Below, piece by piece: positions 16,467 to 30,164 of a DNA stretch of 64,000 bases. The translations under genes and the position numbers were made by a program. Each line of letters opens with the position of its first letter. Position 1 is the stretch's first letter. The stretch is from positions 69,501-133,500 of the forward strand of contig NZ_LMJY01000001.1 of assembly GCF_001421325.1 (NCBI RefSeq), written 5' to 3'. The stretch is from Novosphingobium sp. Leaf2. Lineage in GTDB: Bacteria; Pseudomonadota; Alphaproteobacteria; Sphingomonadales; Sphingomonadaceae. The notes beneath the pieces were generated by a model. That model was not told the DNA's origin. It was given only the letters and a program-made list of their open reading frames with translations, and did no database searches.

Positions 16467-17471
16467 ATGGCGCGCGACTTTTCCTGGATACGGCCCGAAC
16501 CGTGGGGCATCCATGTGGTGCCCGCCGATTGCTGGATCGACCCGTCCCGCCCGGTGGACCGCGCCCTCGTTACCCACGGGCATGCGGATCACGCGCGCGG
16601 TGGCCACGGCCATACCTTTGCCACCCCTGCCACGCTGGCGATCATGAAGCTGCGCTATGCAACCGATGAAGGTGCGGTGCCCACCCCTTACGGCAAGCGG
16701 CTGGCGCTGGGCGGCGGCGTGTACGCCACATGGATTCCGGCCGGGCACGTGCTAGGCTCCGCGCAGATATTGCTCGAACGTGCCGGCGAGCGGGTGGTGG
16801 TGACCGGCGATTTCAAGCGTCGCCCCGATCCCACCTGCCCGCCTTTCGAAGTCACCGCATGTGACGTGTTGATCACCGAGGCGACGTTCGGGCTGCCGGT
16901 CTTTCGCCATCCCCCGATAGAGCAGGAAATCGCCAAGCTGCTTAATGCGCGGGCCGCCAATCCGCAGCGTTGCGTGCTGGTGGGCGCATATGCGTTGGGC
17001 AAGGCGCAGCGGCTGATCGCCGAACTGCGCCGCGCCGGCCATGCCGACACCATCTGGCTGCATGGCGCGATGGAGCGGATGTGCCGCCTGTATGAGGACT
17101 GGGGTATCGATCTGGGGCCGCTGCGCCTGATGTCCGATGCGGCCAAGGGTGAACTTGCGGGTAGTATTGTGGTAGCGCCCCCGTCTGCGCTGAATGATCG
17201 CTGGAGCCGCCGCCTGCCCGATCCGATCACCGCCATGGCATCGGGCTGGATGCAGGTGCGCCAGCGTGCCCGTCAGCGGATGGTGGAACTGCCACTCATC
17301 ATCTCGGACCATGCCGACTGGGACGAGCTGACCCAGACCGTGATCGACGTGAACCCGGCGGAAACCTGGATCACCCATGGCCGAGAGGAGGCCATGCTGC
17401 GCTGGTGCGAGCTGAACCAGCGTAAGGCCAAGGCACTGGCGCTGGTCGGCTATGAAGACGAAGATGACTGA
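16467..17471 (+). CDS. Ligase-associated DNA exonuclease (metallo-beta-lactamase fold)
   Basis: The 334-residue protein begins ARDFSWIRPEPWGIHV and carries the metal site THGHADHARGGHGH (about residues 36-49), GHVLGSAQI and VVVTGDFKRR, and ends with LIISDHADWDEL and ETWITHGREEAMLRW. It matches the exonuclease of the Lhr/ligase-associated DNA-damage cluster. No ribosome binding site is visible, because a hairpin occupies the space. The stop is nine bases before the ligase ATG, so the two form an operon. Confidence 0.9.
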   Translation: MARDFSWIRPEPWGIHVVPADCWIDPSRPVDRALVTHGHADHARGGHGHTFATPATLAIMKLRYATDEGAVPTPYGKRLALGGGVYATWIPAGHVLGSAQILLERAGERVVVTGDFKRRPDPTCPPFEVTACDVLITEATFGLPVFRHPPIEQEIAKLLNARAANPQRCVLVGAYALGKAQRLIAELRRAGHADTIWLHGAMERMCRLYEDWGIDLGPLRLMSDAAKGELAGSIVVAPPSALNDRWSRRLPDPITAMASGWMQVRQRARQRMVELPLIISDHADWDELTQTVIDVNPAETWITHGREEAMLRWCELNQRKAKALALVGYEDEDD

Positions 17472-17480
17472 GCCGCGCTG

Positions 17481-19073
17481 ATGGAAGAATTCGCCGCCCT
17501 GCTCGATGCGCTGGTCTATACCCGCAGCCGCAACGCCAAGCTGAAACTGCTGGCCGACTATCTGCGCTCGACGCCGGACCCCGATCGTGGCTGGGCGCTG
17601 GCGGCGCTGACGGACGGGCTGGATTTTCCGGCGGTGAAAAGCGCCACGATCCGCAACCTGCTGACCGAGCGGATCGATCCGGTGCTGTGGACACTGAGCC
17701 GCGAATATGTCGGCGATTCGGCGGAGACGGCCAGCCTGCTGTGGCCAGAACCGCCCAATGCGCCCTCGCCACCCACTGTTGCCGAGGCGGTGGACGCGTT
17801 ATCGCGCATGACCCGCGCCACGGTGATGAGCGATCTGCCCAAGCTGCTGGACCGGCTGGATGCTAACGGGCGCTATGCCCTGCTCAAGCTGGCGACAGGC
17901 GCGATGCGTATCGGCATTTCGGCGCGGCTGGCGAAGACCGCTTTCGCGCAGGCCTTCGATGTGGCTGTTGAGGATGTGGAGGAGCACTGGCATGGCCAGA
18001 GTGCGCCGTACACGCCGCTGTTCGACTGGGCGGCCCATGGCGGCGAAGCGCCCAATTCCGATGACCTGCCGCTGTTCCGCCCGTTCATGCTGGCGCACGG
18101 GCTGGAGGACACGCAACTCGACCTGACGCACTATGCGGCGGAGTGGAAGTGGGATGGCATCCGCGTGCAGGTGGTGCGTGCCGGGGGCGAAACGCGGGTC
18201 TACTCCCGTTCGGGGGACGATATCTCTGGCAGCTTCCCCGAAATTGCCGAGGCTTTGCAAATCGATGCGGTGCTGGATGGCGAACTGCTGGTGCGCGGCG
18301 TGCATCAGGGGGGCGAGGAAGGCGGCGCGGCCAGCTTCAACGCGCTGCAACAGCGGCTGGGCCGCAAGACGGTCAGCCGAAAGATGCGCGAGGAATATCC
18401 CGCCTTCGTGCGACTGTACGATGTGTTGATCCTGGAAGGACAGGATCTGCGCGCCCTGCCCTGGACGGAACGGCGCGGCGCGCTGGAAGCGTTGGTCCCG
18501 CGCCTCGATCCGATACGGTTTGACATTTCCGCCGTCATCCCGGCTGCGGACTTCGCCGAACTCACCACCATTCGTTCGCGCGCGCGCGACGATGCGATCG
18601 AGGGTGTGATGCTCAAGCGGCGGGATAGCCCCTATGTTGCGGGTCGCAAGACCGGGTTGTGGTACAAATGGAAGCGCGATCCGCTGCTGGTTGATTGCGT
18701 GCTGATGTATGCGCAGCGCGGCTCGGGCAAGCGCAGTTCGTTCTATTCCGACTACACCTTCGGCTGCTGGGATGGCGACCCGGATGCGGGCGCCGAACTG
18801 CTACCGGTGGGCAAAGCCTATTTCGGGTTCACCGACGAGGAGCTGAAATGGCTGGACCGGCACGTGCGCACGCACACCGTCAATCGCTTTGGCCCGGTAC
18901 GCGAAACAGACAAGTCGCTGGTGTTCGAGGTGGCGTTCGATTCGGTGCACGCCAGCAAGCGGCACAAGTCCGGCGTTGCCATGCGTTTCCCGCGCATCAA
19001 CCGCATCCGGGCGGACAAGCCCGCGCATGAAGCGGACCGGATGGACGCGCTCAAAGCACTGATCCGGGATTGA
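17481..19073 (+). CDS. ATP-dependent DNA ligase (Lhr/exonuclease-associated type)
   Basis: The 530-residue ligase has an N-terminal helical domain (about 1-200). The nucleotidyltransferase motif I is AEWKWDGIRVQ with the adenylated Lys at K223, and SRSGDDISGSFPEI (motif III region) and EGVMLKRRDSPYVAGRKTGLWYKWKRDP (motifs IV-V) follow. An OB-fold with SVHASKRHKSGVAMRFPRI ends the protein. It seals DNA nicks using ATP. It is paired with the exonuclease; the Lhr-type helicase and phosphoesterase that often complete the set are not next to it. Confidence 0.93.
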   Translation: MEEFAALLDALVYTRSRNAKLKLLADYLRSTPDPDRGWALAALTDGLDFPAVKSATIRNLLTERIDPVLWTLSREYVGDSAETASLLWPEPPNAPSPPTVAEAVDALSRMTRATVMSDLPKLLDRLDANGRYALLKLATGAMRIGISARLAKTAFAQAFDVAVEDVEEHWHGQSAPYTPLFDWAAHGGEAPNSDDLPLFRPFMLAHGLEDTQLDLTHYAAEWKWDGIRVQVVRAGGETRVYSRSGDDISGSFPEIAEALQIDAVLDGELLVRGVHQGGEEGGAASFNALQQRLGRKTVSRKMREEYPAFVRLYDVLILEGQDLRALPWTERRGALEALVPRLDPIRFDISAVIPAADFAELTTIRSRARDDAIEGVMLKRRDSPYVAGRKTGLWYKWKRDPLLVDCVLMYAQRGSGKRSSFYSDYTFGCWDGDPDAGAELLPVGKAYFGFTDEELKWLDRHVRTHTVNRFGPVRETDKSLVFEVAFDSVHASKRHKSGVAMRFPRINRIRADKPAHEADRMDALKALIRD

Positions 19074-19081
19074 GTGGGCCG

Positions 19082-19097
19082 CGTTCCACGTGGAACA
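19082..19097. other. parS site 2 (ligase / carbonic anhydrase gap)
   Basis: CGTTCCACGTGGAACA has a perfect 14-base palindromic core (GTTCCACGTGGAAC, 19083-19096), the second common parS form. It starts nine bases after the ligase stop codon, in a short convergent gap. Confidence 0.87.
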
Positions 19098-19113
19098 CCA
19101 AGGCTGATTCAGT

Positions 19114-19670
19114 TCAGCCTTCCCCGCGCAGCGCCCGCGCATGCGCCTGTCCGTTGCGCACATAGCTATCCACTCCCGCCCGGTTTGCGGCGAGCGCCGC
19201 TTCATCAAGATCGCGCGCGAATTTGGCCGGGCGTCCCATCCATAATTGCCCGGCCCCGATGCGCTTGCCAGTCAGCTGGGCGCCGGCGGCCAGCATGCCA
19301 CCGTTTTCGATATAGCTGCCATCCATGACGATCGCGCCAAGCCCCACGAAGGCGCGGTCCTCCAGCACGCAGCCATGCACCATCGCCAGATGGCCGATCA
19401 GCACATCCTCACCAATGATCGTGGGATAGCCTTCCGGCCGGTGCGGCTTGGGACTGTCGCAATGGACGATGCTGCCGTCCTGGATATTGGTGCGCGCGCC
19501 GATCACGATGCGGTTCACGTCGGCCCGCACCACGCAGTTGTACCAGATGCTGGCGTCCGGTCCGATCTCCACATCGCCGATGATCCGGCAACCGGGTGCG
19601 ATAAAGGCGCTGGGGTGGATGCGCGGCGTCTTGCCGTGGATCGAGACGATGGTGATGTCGGTGCGGTCGG

Positions 19671-19674
<4 letters not shown>
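19114..19674 (-). CDS. Gamma-carbonic anhydrase family protein (hexapeptide repeats)
   Basis: The 186-residue left-handed beta-helix protein shows IAPGCRIIGDVEIGPDASIWYNCVVRADVNRIVIG and NIQDGSIVH, then GEDVLIGHLAMVHGCVLEDRAFVGLGAIV. Three His residues (IVHCDS, IGHLAMVHG) match the gamma-CA metal site. Many such proteins are YrdA-like with untested activity. The start at MTDRTD (19674) overlaps the stop of the upstream membrane protein by ATGA. Confidence 0.88.
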
Positions 19675-24485
<4,811 letters not shown>

Positions 24486-24644
24486 CCTTTGCGAATCCCT
24501 TTAGGCAAATCTGCCCGCTCCCGACGGCCTTGCCTGATCAAGGTTAAGCGGTCCTAAACGATGCCTGGCGTGAGCCGCTGTTTGCCGGTGGTTTCGTGGC
24601 GACCGGTCTTGCGGGGGGCGAGGCGCGGTGCCACATTCCATCCA

Positions 24645-27203
24645 ATGGCTTATGACCGGCACGCTTCGGCCCGCAGCGACACTCCGACCGGGGTGAAGGC
24701 CGTTCTCGGGCCTACGAACACCGGCAAGACCCACCTTGCCATAGAGCGCCTGTGCGCCCACTCCAGCGGCATGATCGGCTTTCCGCTGCGCCTGCTGGCG
24801 CGCGAGGTCTACGACCGCTTGGTGAAGATCAAGGGCGAGAAAAGCGTTGCCCTGATCACCGGGGAAGAGCGGATCGAGCCGAAGGACGCCCGCTACCTGC
24901 TGTGCACGATGGAAGCGATGCCGGTGATGGAACGCTCGATGGCGTTCGTGGCGATCGACGAAGTGCAGCTGGCCGCGGACCGCGAACGCGGCCACGTGTT
25001 CACCGACCGGCTGCTGCACGCGCGCGGGCGCGAGGAAACGATGATCCTGGGCTCGTCCACCGCCGAGCCGCTGGTGCGTGCGCTGGTGCCGGGGGTGGAG
25101 GTCGTCACCCGGCCGCGCTTTTCCACCCTTACCCATGCCGGTGCCAGGAAACTGAGCCGGGTGCCCCCGCGCAGCGCCATCGTCGCCTTTTCGGCGGAGC
25201 AGGTTTACGCCATCGCCGAAATGCTGCGCCGGTTCCGTGGCGGCGCGGCGGTGGTGATGGGGGCGCTTAGCCCGCAGACCCGCAATGCGCAAGTTGCCCT
25301 CTACCAGTCCGGCGAGGTGGATTATCTTGTTGCCACCGATGCGATCGGCATGGGCCTCAACCTCGATGTCGAACACGTGGCGTTCGCGGGCCTGTCCAAA
25401 TACGATGGGCGCCGCCACCGCCGGCTGACTACGGCGGAAATGGCGCAGATCGCCGGGCGGGCCGGGCGGCACCAGAAAGACGGCAGCTTCGGCACGCTGA
25501 CGGGATCGGGCGGGCACGATTCCGATTTCGAGCCGGATGAGATCTACGCGATCGAGGAGCACCGCTTCCCCCCGTTGACCAAGCTGTTCTGGCGTGAGCC
25601 CGAACCCCGGTTCGACAGTCTTGCCACCCTGATCGCCGATCTGGAAACGCCGCCGAATCGCTCCGAACTTGCCCCTGCGCCCGAGGCGATCGACCTTGCC
25701 GTGCTCAAGCGCCTGGCCGACGAGGCGGAGATTGGCGATACCGTGCGTGGGCTGGGCCAGGTGCGCCGTTTCTGGGACGTGTGCCGCCTGCCCGATTTCC
25801 GCCAGCAGGGGGTGGAAACGCATTCGCGCTTCGTCGCCCGGCTGTGGCAGGACTTGCGGCAGGGCGAACTGGGGGCCGATTTCGTGGCCGCGCAGATCGC
25901 GCAGCTGGACCGTACCGGCGGCGATATCGACACGCTGCAGGGCCGGATCGCGGCTATTCGGTCGTGGGCCTACATCGCCCAGCGCCCGGACTGGGTGCTG
26001 GCGCGCGACGAGATGGCCGCCCGCGCCCGCGCCGTGGAGGCCCGCTTGTCGGACGCGCTCCACGGCAAGCTGACCGAACGCTTCATCAATCGGCGCACGG
26101 CGGTGCTGATGAAGAAGCTCGGCCCCGATGCGGGCTTGCTATCAGTCCGGCTGGAGGACGAGGAAGTCCTGGTGGAAGGCGAGCATATTGGCAGCCTGCG
26201 CGGCTTCACCTTTCAGGTCGATCCCGGCGCGCGGCTGTCGGACCGCAAATTGCTGCTGGCCGCTGCCGAACGGCATCTGGCCCGTCTGCTCGCCACGCGC
26301 GCCGATGCGCTGGCCGAGGCTATCCACGCCGGCACTGCTGGCATGACGCTGGAGGCTGGCGCGATCGTGTGGGACGGACAGCGCATCGCCAGCCTGCTGC
26401 CGGGCCGCTCCCTGCTCAGCCCCACGCTGCTGCCGGACCGCGCGCTGGACGCCGTGCCCGCGCCATCGCGCAAGGCGCTGGTAGCGGCGCTGGAGGGGTG
26501 GCTGGCGCAAGCCCTCGCCCCGCTCGGTGCGCTGGCCCGGCTGGACGAGGCCAGCCGTTCGCCAGACGCCGGGCCGGATTTGCGCGCGCTGCTGATCACG
26601 CTGGTCGAATGTGGCGGGCTGGTGCCGCGCGAAGATAGCGGCCTTGACCGGCTCGACAAGGCGCGCCGTCCGATGCTGGCGCGATTGGGAGTGAAAGTGG
26701 GCGCGCTGGACCTGTTCGTGCCGGCGATGCTGCGTCCCGAGCGGCTTGCGCTGTGGTGCCAGCTGGCGATGGTGCGCGGTCGCTCGGGGCTGGATCTGCC
26801 CGACCTTGCCATGCCGCCCGTGCTGGCGATGCAGGACCGGCGGCTCCCGCCCGGGTATCGCAGCCTGGGCAAGCAGGCGCTCCGGCTCGATATGGCCGAC
26901 AAGCTGCTGCGCGAAGCGCACGAGCTTCGCAGCGGCAACGGCTCGGCGGCACAGCGCGCCGGGTTCATCATCAAGCCGGCACGCGCGGTGTCGATGGGAC
27001 TCACCACCGCCAGTTTCGCGCGCCTCCTGCGGCTGGGCGGCTTTCAACCGATCATGCCGCGCGCTTTGGCGGCTGATATGCAAGGCCCGCCCGCTCCCGT
27101 GCGCTGGCGCTGGCGCCCCCCGCAACGCCGCGCCGAGCCGCGTCCCGCAGGTGCGCCAAGGCCTGATGGCGCCTTCGCCCTGCTGGCCGACATGGTGCGG
27201 TAA
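24645..27203 (+). CDS. SUV3-like RNA/DNA helicase
   Basis: The 852-residue protein has Walker A GPTNTGKTHLA (about residues 20-30), Walker B AIDEVQLA, SSTAEPL (motif III), and LVATDAIGMGLNLDVEHVAF and IAGRAGRH (motifs V and VI). These are the signature of the mitochondrial Suv3/alphaproteobacterial helicase family. A long C-terminal part with HGKLTERFINRRT continues to the end. It probably unwinds RNA in degradation or ribosome metabolism; the target is unknown. The start at MAYDRH (24645) gives the family N-terminus. The S4 gene follows after six bases. Confidence 0.9.
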   Translation: MAYDRHASARSDTPTGVKAVLGPTNTGKTHLAIERLCAHSSGMIGFPLRLLAREVYDRLVKIKGEKSVALITGEERIEPKDARYLLCTMEAMPVMERSMAFVAIDEVQLAADRERGHVFTDRLLHARGREETMILGSSTAEPLVRALVPGVEVVTRPRFSTLTHAGARKLSRVPPRSAIVAFSAEQVYAIAEMLRRFRGGAAVVMGALSPQTRNAQVALYQSGEVDYLVATDAIGMGLNLDVEHVAFAGLSKYDGRRHRRLTTAEMAQIAGRAGRHQKDGSFGTLTGSGGHDSDFEPDEIYAIEEHRFPPLTKLFWREPEPRFDSLATLIADLETPPNRSELAPAPEAIDLAVLKRLADEAEIGDTVRGLGQVRRFWDVCRLPDFRQQGVETHSRFVARLWQDLRQGELGADFVAAQIAQLDRTGGDIDTLQGRIAAIRSWAYIAQRPDWVLARDEMAARARAVEARLSDALHGKLTERFINRRTAVLMKKLGPDAGLLSVRLEDEEVLVEGEHIGSLRGFTFQVDPGARLSDRKLLLAAAERHLARLLATRADALAEAIHAGTAGMTLEAGAIVWDGQRIASLLPGRSLLSPTLLPDRALDAVPAPSRKALVAALEGWLAQALAPLGALARLDEASRSPDAGPDLRALLITLVECGGLVPREDSGLDRLDKARRPMLARLGVKVGALDLFVPAMLRPERLALWCQLAMVRGRSGLDLPDLAMPPVLAMQDRRLPPGYRSLGKQALRLDMADKLLREAHELRSGNGSAAQRAGFIIKPARAVSMGLTTASFARLLRLGGFQPIMPRALAADMQGPPAPVRWRWRPPQRRAEPRPAGAPRPDGAFALLADMVR

Positions 27204-27209
27204 GGTTTT

Positions 27210-27503
27210 ATGCGGGTGGACAAGCTCTTGTGGTTCCTGCGTTTCGCCAAGACACGCCCGGTGGCCCATGGGCTGGTCGAACAAGGCCATATGCGGCTGA
27301 ACGGACGGCGCATCGAGCGTGCCCATCACAAGATCGCGGTGGGCGATGTGCTGACCGTGCCGATAGCTGACGGTGTGCGGGTGATAGAAGTCCTTTCCCT
27401 TCCGCTACGGCGCGGCCCCGCCAGTGAAGCGCAAAGCTGCTATAGACTGCTTGACGGCAGGCCTGTTGATCCCATAGCAGCGCCGGATTCGCACGACGCC
27501 TGA
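27210..27503 (+). CDS. RNA-binding S4 domain protein (Hsp15-like)
   Basis: The 97-residue protein is a single S4 domain: MRVDKLLWFLRFAKTRPVAHGLVE, then GHMRLNGRRIERAHHKIAVGDVLTV. Hsp15 rescues 50S subunits carrying peptidyl-tRNA, so a ribosome role is plausible, but the C-terminus is shorter than in E. coli Hsp15. It lies between the SUV3 helicase and fdxA, a grouping seen in other alphaproteobacteria. Confidence 0.88.
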   Translation: MRVDKLLWFLRFAKTRPVAHGLVEQGHMRLNGRRIERAHHKIAVGDVLTVPIADGVRVIEVLSLPLRRGPASEAQSCYRLLDGRPVDPIAAPDSHDA

Positions 27504-27521
27504 AGGAAGGAACACGCACTC

Positions 27522-27860
27522 ATGACGTATGTCGTCACCGACGCCTGCATCAGGTGCAAGTATATGGACTGCGTCGAGGTCTGCCCCGTGGATTGTTTCT
27601 ACGAGGGTGAGAACATGCTGGTCATCAATCCCAGCGAATGCATCGACTGCGGCGTGTGCGAGCCGGAATGCCCGGCAGAAGCGATTCTTCCCGATACGGA
27701 CGCGGGGCTTGAGCAGTGGCTGGAGCTGAACACCAAGTTCTCGGCCGAATGGCCCAACATCACCACCAAGAAGGACGCCCCCGAAGACGCGGACGCGATG
27801 AAGGGCATCGAGGGCAAGTTCGAGAAGTTCTTCTCGCCCGAACCCGGCGAAGGTGACTGA
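27522..27860 (+). CDS. fdxA: Ferredoxin FdxA (7Fe type)
   Basis: The 112-residue ferredoxin has two cysteine clusters, [18 protein letters not shown] and [12 protein letters not shown], typical of the [3Fe-4S][4Fe-4S] FdxA family. The C-terminal half is acidic ([19 protein letters not shown]). It is a low-potential electron carrier in the cytoplasm. A strong ribosome binding site (GGAAGGA) precedes the ATG. It lies between the S4 gene and carD, as in related genomes. Confidence 0.95.
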   Translation: MTYVVTDACIRCKYMDCVEVCPVDCFYEGENMLVINPSECIDCGVCEPECPAEAILPDTDAGLEQWLELNTKFSAEWPNITTKKDAPEDADAMKGIEGKFEKFFSPEPGEGD

Positions 27861-28186
27861 TGTCCAGGTGTCTTCGTCAGCGGCCTGTCCGCTGCGGCGC
27901 AGCTAACACTTCCAATAGTCTGGGGTAATCTGCGGGTTGCATCTTTGGTGCAGCGCGCAAAAGGTTGCCGTGGCTATGGTATTTTTGCCGTTTCGGTGTT
28001 ATATGCACATGCAACTGCCCGGACGCTCCGTCCGTTCGGCAGGCATTTTCATGCGAGGCAGGGTTCGAAAGCAGACGGTTGGGAGAGCGATCTGACCGGA
28101 CGGCGGAGACAATCGTCTCCTGTCGCATCCCCGGCTCTCTCCTGATTCGGATGGAAGAAACACCCCTGCAGGCGAAAGGACGATAC
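27861..28186. other. Intergenic region between fdxA and carD (326 bp)
   Basis: No gene is supported here. A short stem-loop, CAGCGG and CCGCTG (27878-27894), lies 18 bases after the fdxA stop but has no T-run. The carD promoter should be inside; TTGCCG hexamers occur at 27965 and 27985, but neither has a convincing -10 at proper spacing. The carD frame stays open back to 27965, without family-like sequence. Confidence 0.6.
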
Positions 28187-28723
28187 ATGGCAACCAGGGC
28201 CGATGCCTTCGATGTTGGAGATTACGTCGTATACCCCAAGCACGGCGTGGGCCGTGTCATCGAGCTGCAAAAGCAGGAAATTGCCGGGATGCAGCTGGAA
28301 CTTTACGTCCTGCGGTTTGAAAAGGAACGCATGACTTTGCGCGTTCCCGTCAACAAGGTCGAATCGATCGGCATGCGCAAGCTGTCCTCGGACAAGACGC
28401 TGCGCGAAGCCCTTGCCACGCTGACCGGCAAGCCGAAGGTGAAGCGCACCATGTGGTCGCGCCGCGCCCAGGAATACGAAGCGAAGATCAACTCGGGCGA
28501 TCTGGTGTCGATCGCCGAAGTGACCCGCGATTTGTTCCGTGCGGACGATCAGCCAGAGCAGAGCTACTCGGAACGGCAGATCTTCGAGGCGGCTTCTTCG
28601 CGCTTGGCCCGCGAACTCGCGGCCATGGAAAAGACCGACGAACCCGCCGCGCTCAAGAAGATTCTGGCGATCCTGAACGAGCATGCGCCCAAGTATTACG
28701 ATACGCCGGAAACCGCTGCGTAA
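28187..28723 (+). CDS. carD: CarD family transcription regulator
   Basis: The 178-residue protein starts with the RNA polymerase-interacting domain DAFDVGDYVVYPKHGVGRVIELQKQEIAGMQLELYVL (about residues 6-60), followed by a helical DNA-binding part (RRAQEYEAKINSGDLVSIAEVTRDLFRA, FEAASSRLARELAAM). CarD stabilises open complexes and influences rRNA and stress transcription. ATG 28187 has AAGGA seven bases upstream and gives the family start; ATG 28151 is an alternative adding 12 residues. Confidence 0.92.
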   Translation: MATRADAFDVGDYVVYPKHGVGRVIELQKQEIAGMQLELYVLRFEKERMTLRVPVNKVESIGMRKLSSDKTLREALATLTGKPKVKRTMWSRRAQEYEAKINSGDLVSIAEVTRDLFRADDQPEQSYSERQIFEAASSRLARELAAMEKTDEPAALKKILAILNEHAPKYYDTPETAA

Positions 28724-28731
28724 GCAACGCA

Positions 28732-28747
28732 TGTTCCACGTGGAACG
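28732..28747. other. parS site 3 (after carD)
   Basis: TGTTCCACGTGGAACG has a perfect 14-base core. It lies nine bases after the carD stop and immediately before the carD terminator, so bound ParB would not interrupt the coding region. Confidence 0.87.
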
Positions 28748-28750
28748 ATG

Positions 28751-28780
28751 GGCCGCTTCTGCAAAGGAGCGGCCTTTCGT
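28751..28780 (+). terminator. Terminator of carD
   Basis: GGCCGCT (28751-28757) pairs with AGCGGCC (28768-28774) around a 10-base loop and is followed by TTTCGTTT. It lies directly beyond parS site 3. Confidence 0.8.
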
Positions 28781-28830
28781 TTGCGTGGTGCCAGCGCAAG
28801 GCCGTCGACGATTTTTCAAAGGAACCCGGT

Positions 28831-29157
28831 ATGAAGTTCGGCCATCGCCCGATGTTGCTTGCTGTGTGCGTCGTCCCGTTGCTTTCAGGCTGCATCAGCA
28901 CTGCGGCCAGCATCGTCACTGCGCCCGTTCGGGTTGCCGGGAAGGCGGTGGACTGGACGACCACCAGCCAGTCCGAATCGGATCGCAACCTGGGCCGCCG
29001 GGTGCGCAAGCAGCAGGCCGAACTGGGGCGCATCGATCGGCAATATCAAAAGCATCTCAGCGCCTGCCGCCGCGGCGACCAGCACGCGTGCGATCTTGCC
29101 CGCCAGGACTATGAGCAGATTCAGGCCATCAGCCCCAGCGTGCCGAACCAGCGCTGA
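28831..29157 (+). CDS. Small lipoprotein of unknown function
   Basis: The 108-residue protein has a lipoprotein signal (MLLAVCVVPLLSGC, with the lipobox LSGC). After the modified cysteine come VTAPVRVAGKAVDWTTTSQSESDRNLGRRVRKQQ and a Cys-containing C-terminal part (HLSACRRGDQHACDLARQ). It is therefore exported and anchored to a membrane. No function is recognised. A ribosome binding site AAAGGA sits shortly before the ATG. Confidence 0.75.
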   Translation: MKFGHRPMLLAVCVVPLLSGCISTAASIVTAPVRVAGKAVDWTTTSQSESDRNLGRRVRKQQAELGRIDRQYQKHLSACRRGDQHACDLARQDYEQIQAISPSVPNQR

Positions 29158-29168
29158 TTTCCCAGAGA

Positions 29169-30116
29169 TCAGGCGGCGGCGCGTCGTAGCCGGTCGTTGA
29201 TCGCCACGCCGATGCCGGCGTCGGGCACAGGTGCCACCGCGATGCGCGGGTGATCGGCATCGGCGGCCTGGTGCAGCAGCGCGTAAAGATTGGCCGCAGC
29301 TTCCGCCAGATCGCCGTCAGGCGACAGGTTCGCATGTCCCGCCACCGTGCCGAAGCCGATATGGAATTCATCGTCCTGCCTTTGGGTCGCCTCCAGCCGC
29401 ACCGGCTTGCCTGGCGCGTAATGGCTGGATAGCTGACCCGGCGCTTCTATAGCAGATGAACAAACAGCGTCGCTCTGCGCGTACAACACCGCAGCGATTT
29501 GCGCTTCGGTAATCGGACCTGGGCGCAGAACCTGCCAGCTGCCAGACGGGCGCAGGGCGACGATGGTCGATTCCAGTCCTTGCGCGCAGGTGCCCCCGTC
29601 GATCACCGCGTCAACCCTGTCGCCCAGAGACGCAACCACGTGTTCCGTACGGGTCGGGCTAACCCCGCCGCTGCGGTTGGCGGATGGCCCGGCGAGCGGT
29701 AATCGCGTTTCGGCGATCAACGCCCGTAGCACCGGATGCGCGGGGCATCGCACCGCCAGCGTCGGCAATCCGGCAATGACGGACGGTGCCACCGCGGCCC
29801 CCATCTGTAATGGTAAAACCAGCGTCAGCGGACCGGGCCAGAACGCATCGGCAAGCCGCCGGGCACGCTCATCGAACACCGCCAGTCTCTGCGCCATCGC
29901 CGTGTCAGCTACATGCACGATCAGTGGGTTGAAGCTCGGTCGCCCTTTAGCCGTATAAATCGCGGCCACCGCCTCCTGCTGATCCGCCCTCGCCATCAGG
30001 CCGTAGACCGTCTCCGAGGGGCTCGCCACCAGTCCTCCGTCGCGCAGAATCTGTGCGGCAAGAGCAATGCCGCTTTGGTCAGGGGCAAGAAGCATGGGTC
30101 GGCTGGCATGGTCCAT
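29169..30116 (-). CDS. L-threonylcarbamoyladenylate synthase (Sua5/YciO/YrdC type)
   Basis: The 315-residue protein has the YrdC domain (SETVYGLMARADQ, AIYTAKGRPSFNPLIVHV, DAFWPGPLTLVLPL, RCPAHP, PLAGPSANRSGGVSPT) and a C-terminal Sua5 extension from SSHYAPGKPVRL. It makes threonylcarbamoyl-AMP for t6A37 tRNA modification. The length and linker fit Sua5 rather than the shorter TsaC. It converges on the lipoprotein gene, separated by 11 bases. Confidence 0.93.
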   Translation of the reverse strand: MDHASRPMLLAPDQSGIALAAQILRDGGLVASPSETVYGLMARADQQEAVAAIYTAKGRPSFNPLIVHVADTAMAQRLAVFDERARRLADAFWPGPLTLVLPLQMGAAVAPSVIAGLPTLAVRCPAHPVLRALIAETRLPLAGPSANRSGGVSPTRTEHVVASLGDRVDAVIDGGTCAQGLESTIVALRPSGSWQVLRPGPITEAQIAAVLYAQSDAVCSSAIEAPGQLSSHYAPGKPVRLEATQRQDDEFHIGFGTVAGHANLSPDGDLAEAAANLYALLHQAADADHPRIAVAPVPDAGIGVAINDRLRRAAA

Positions 30117-30164
30117 CGCGCCTCGTTATAGACGCCCGCAATGCAAGCCAAGGAATTCACGCCG

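Noticed and set aside
28151..28186. Longer CarD from ATG 28151 or further upstream
   Set aside because: ATG 28187 has a good ribosome site and begins the conserved domain; the extra residues show no family similarity.
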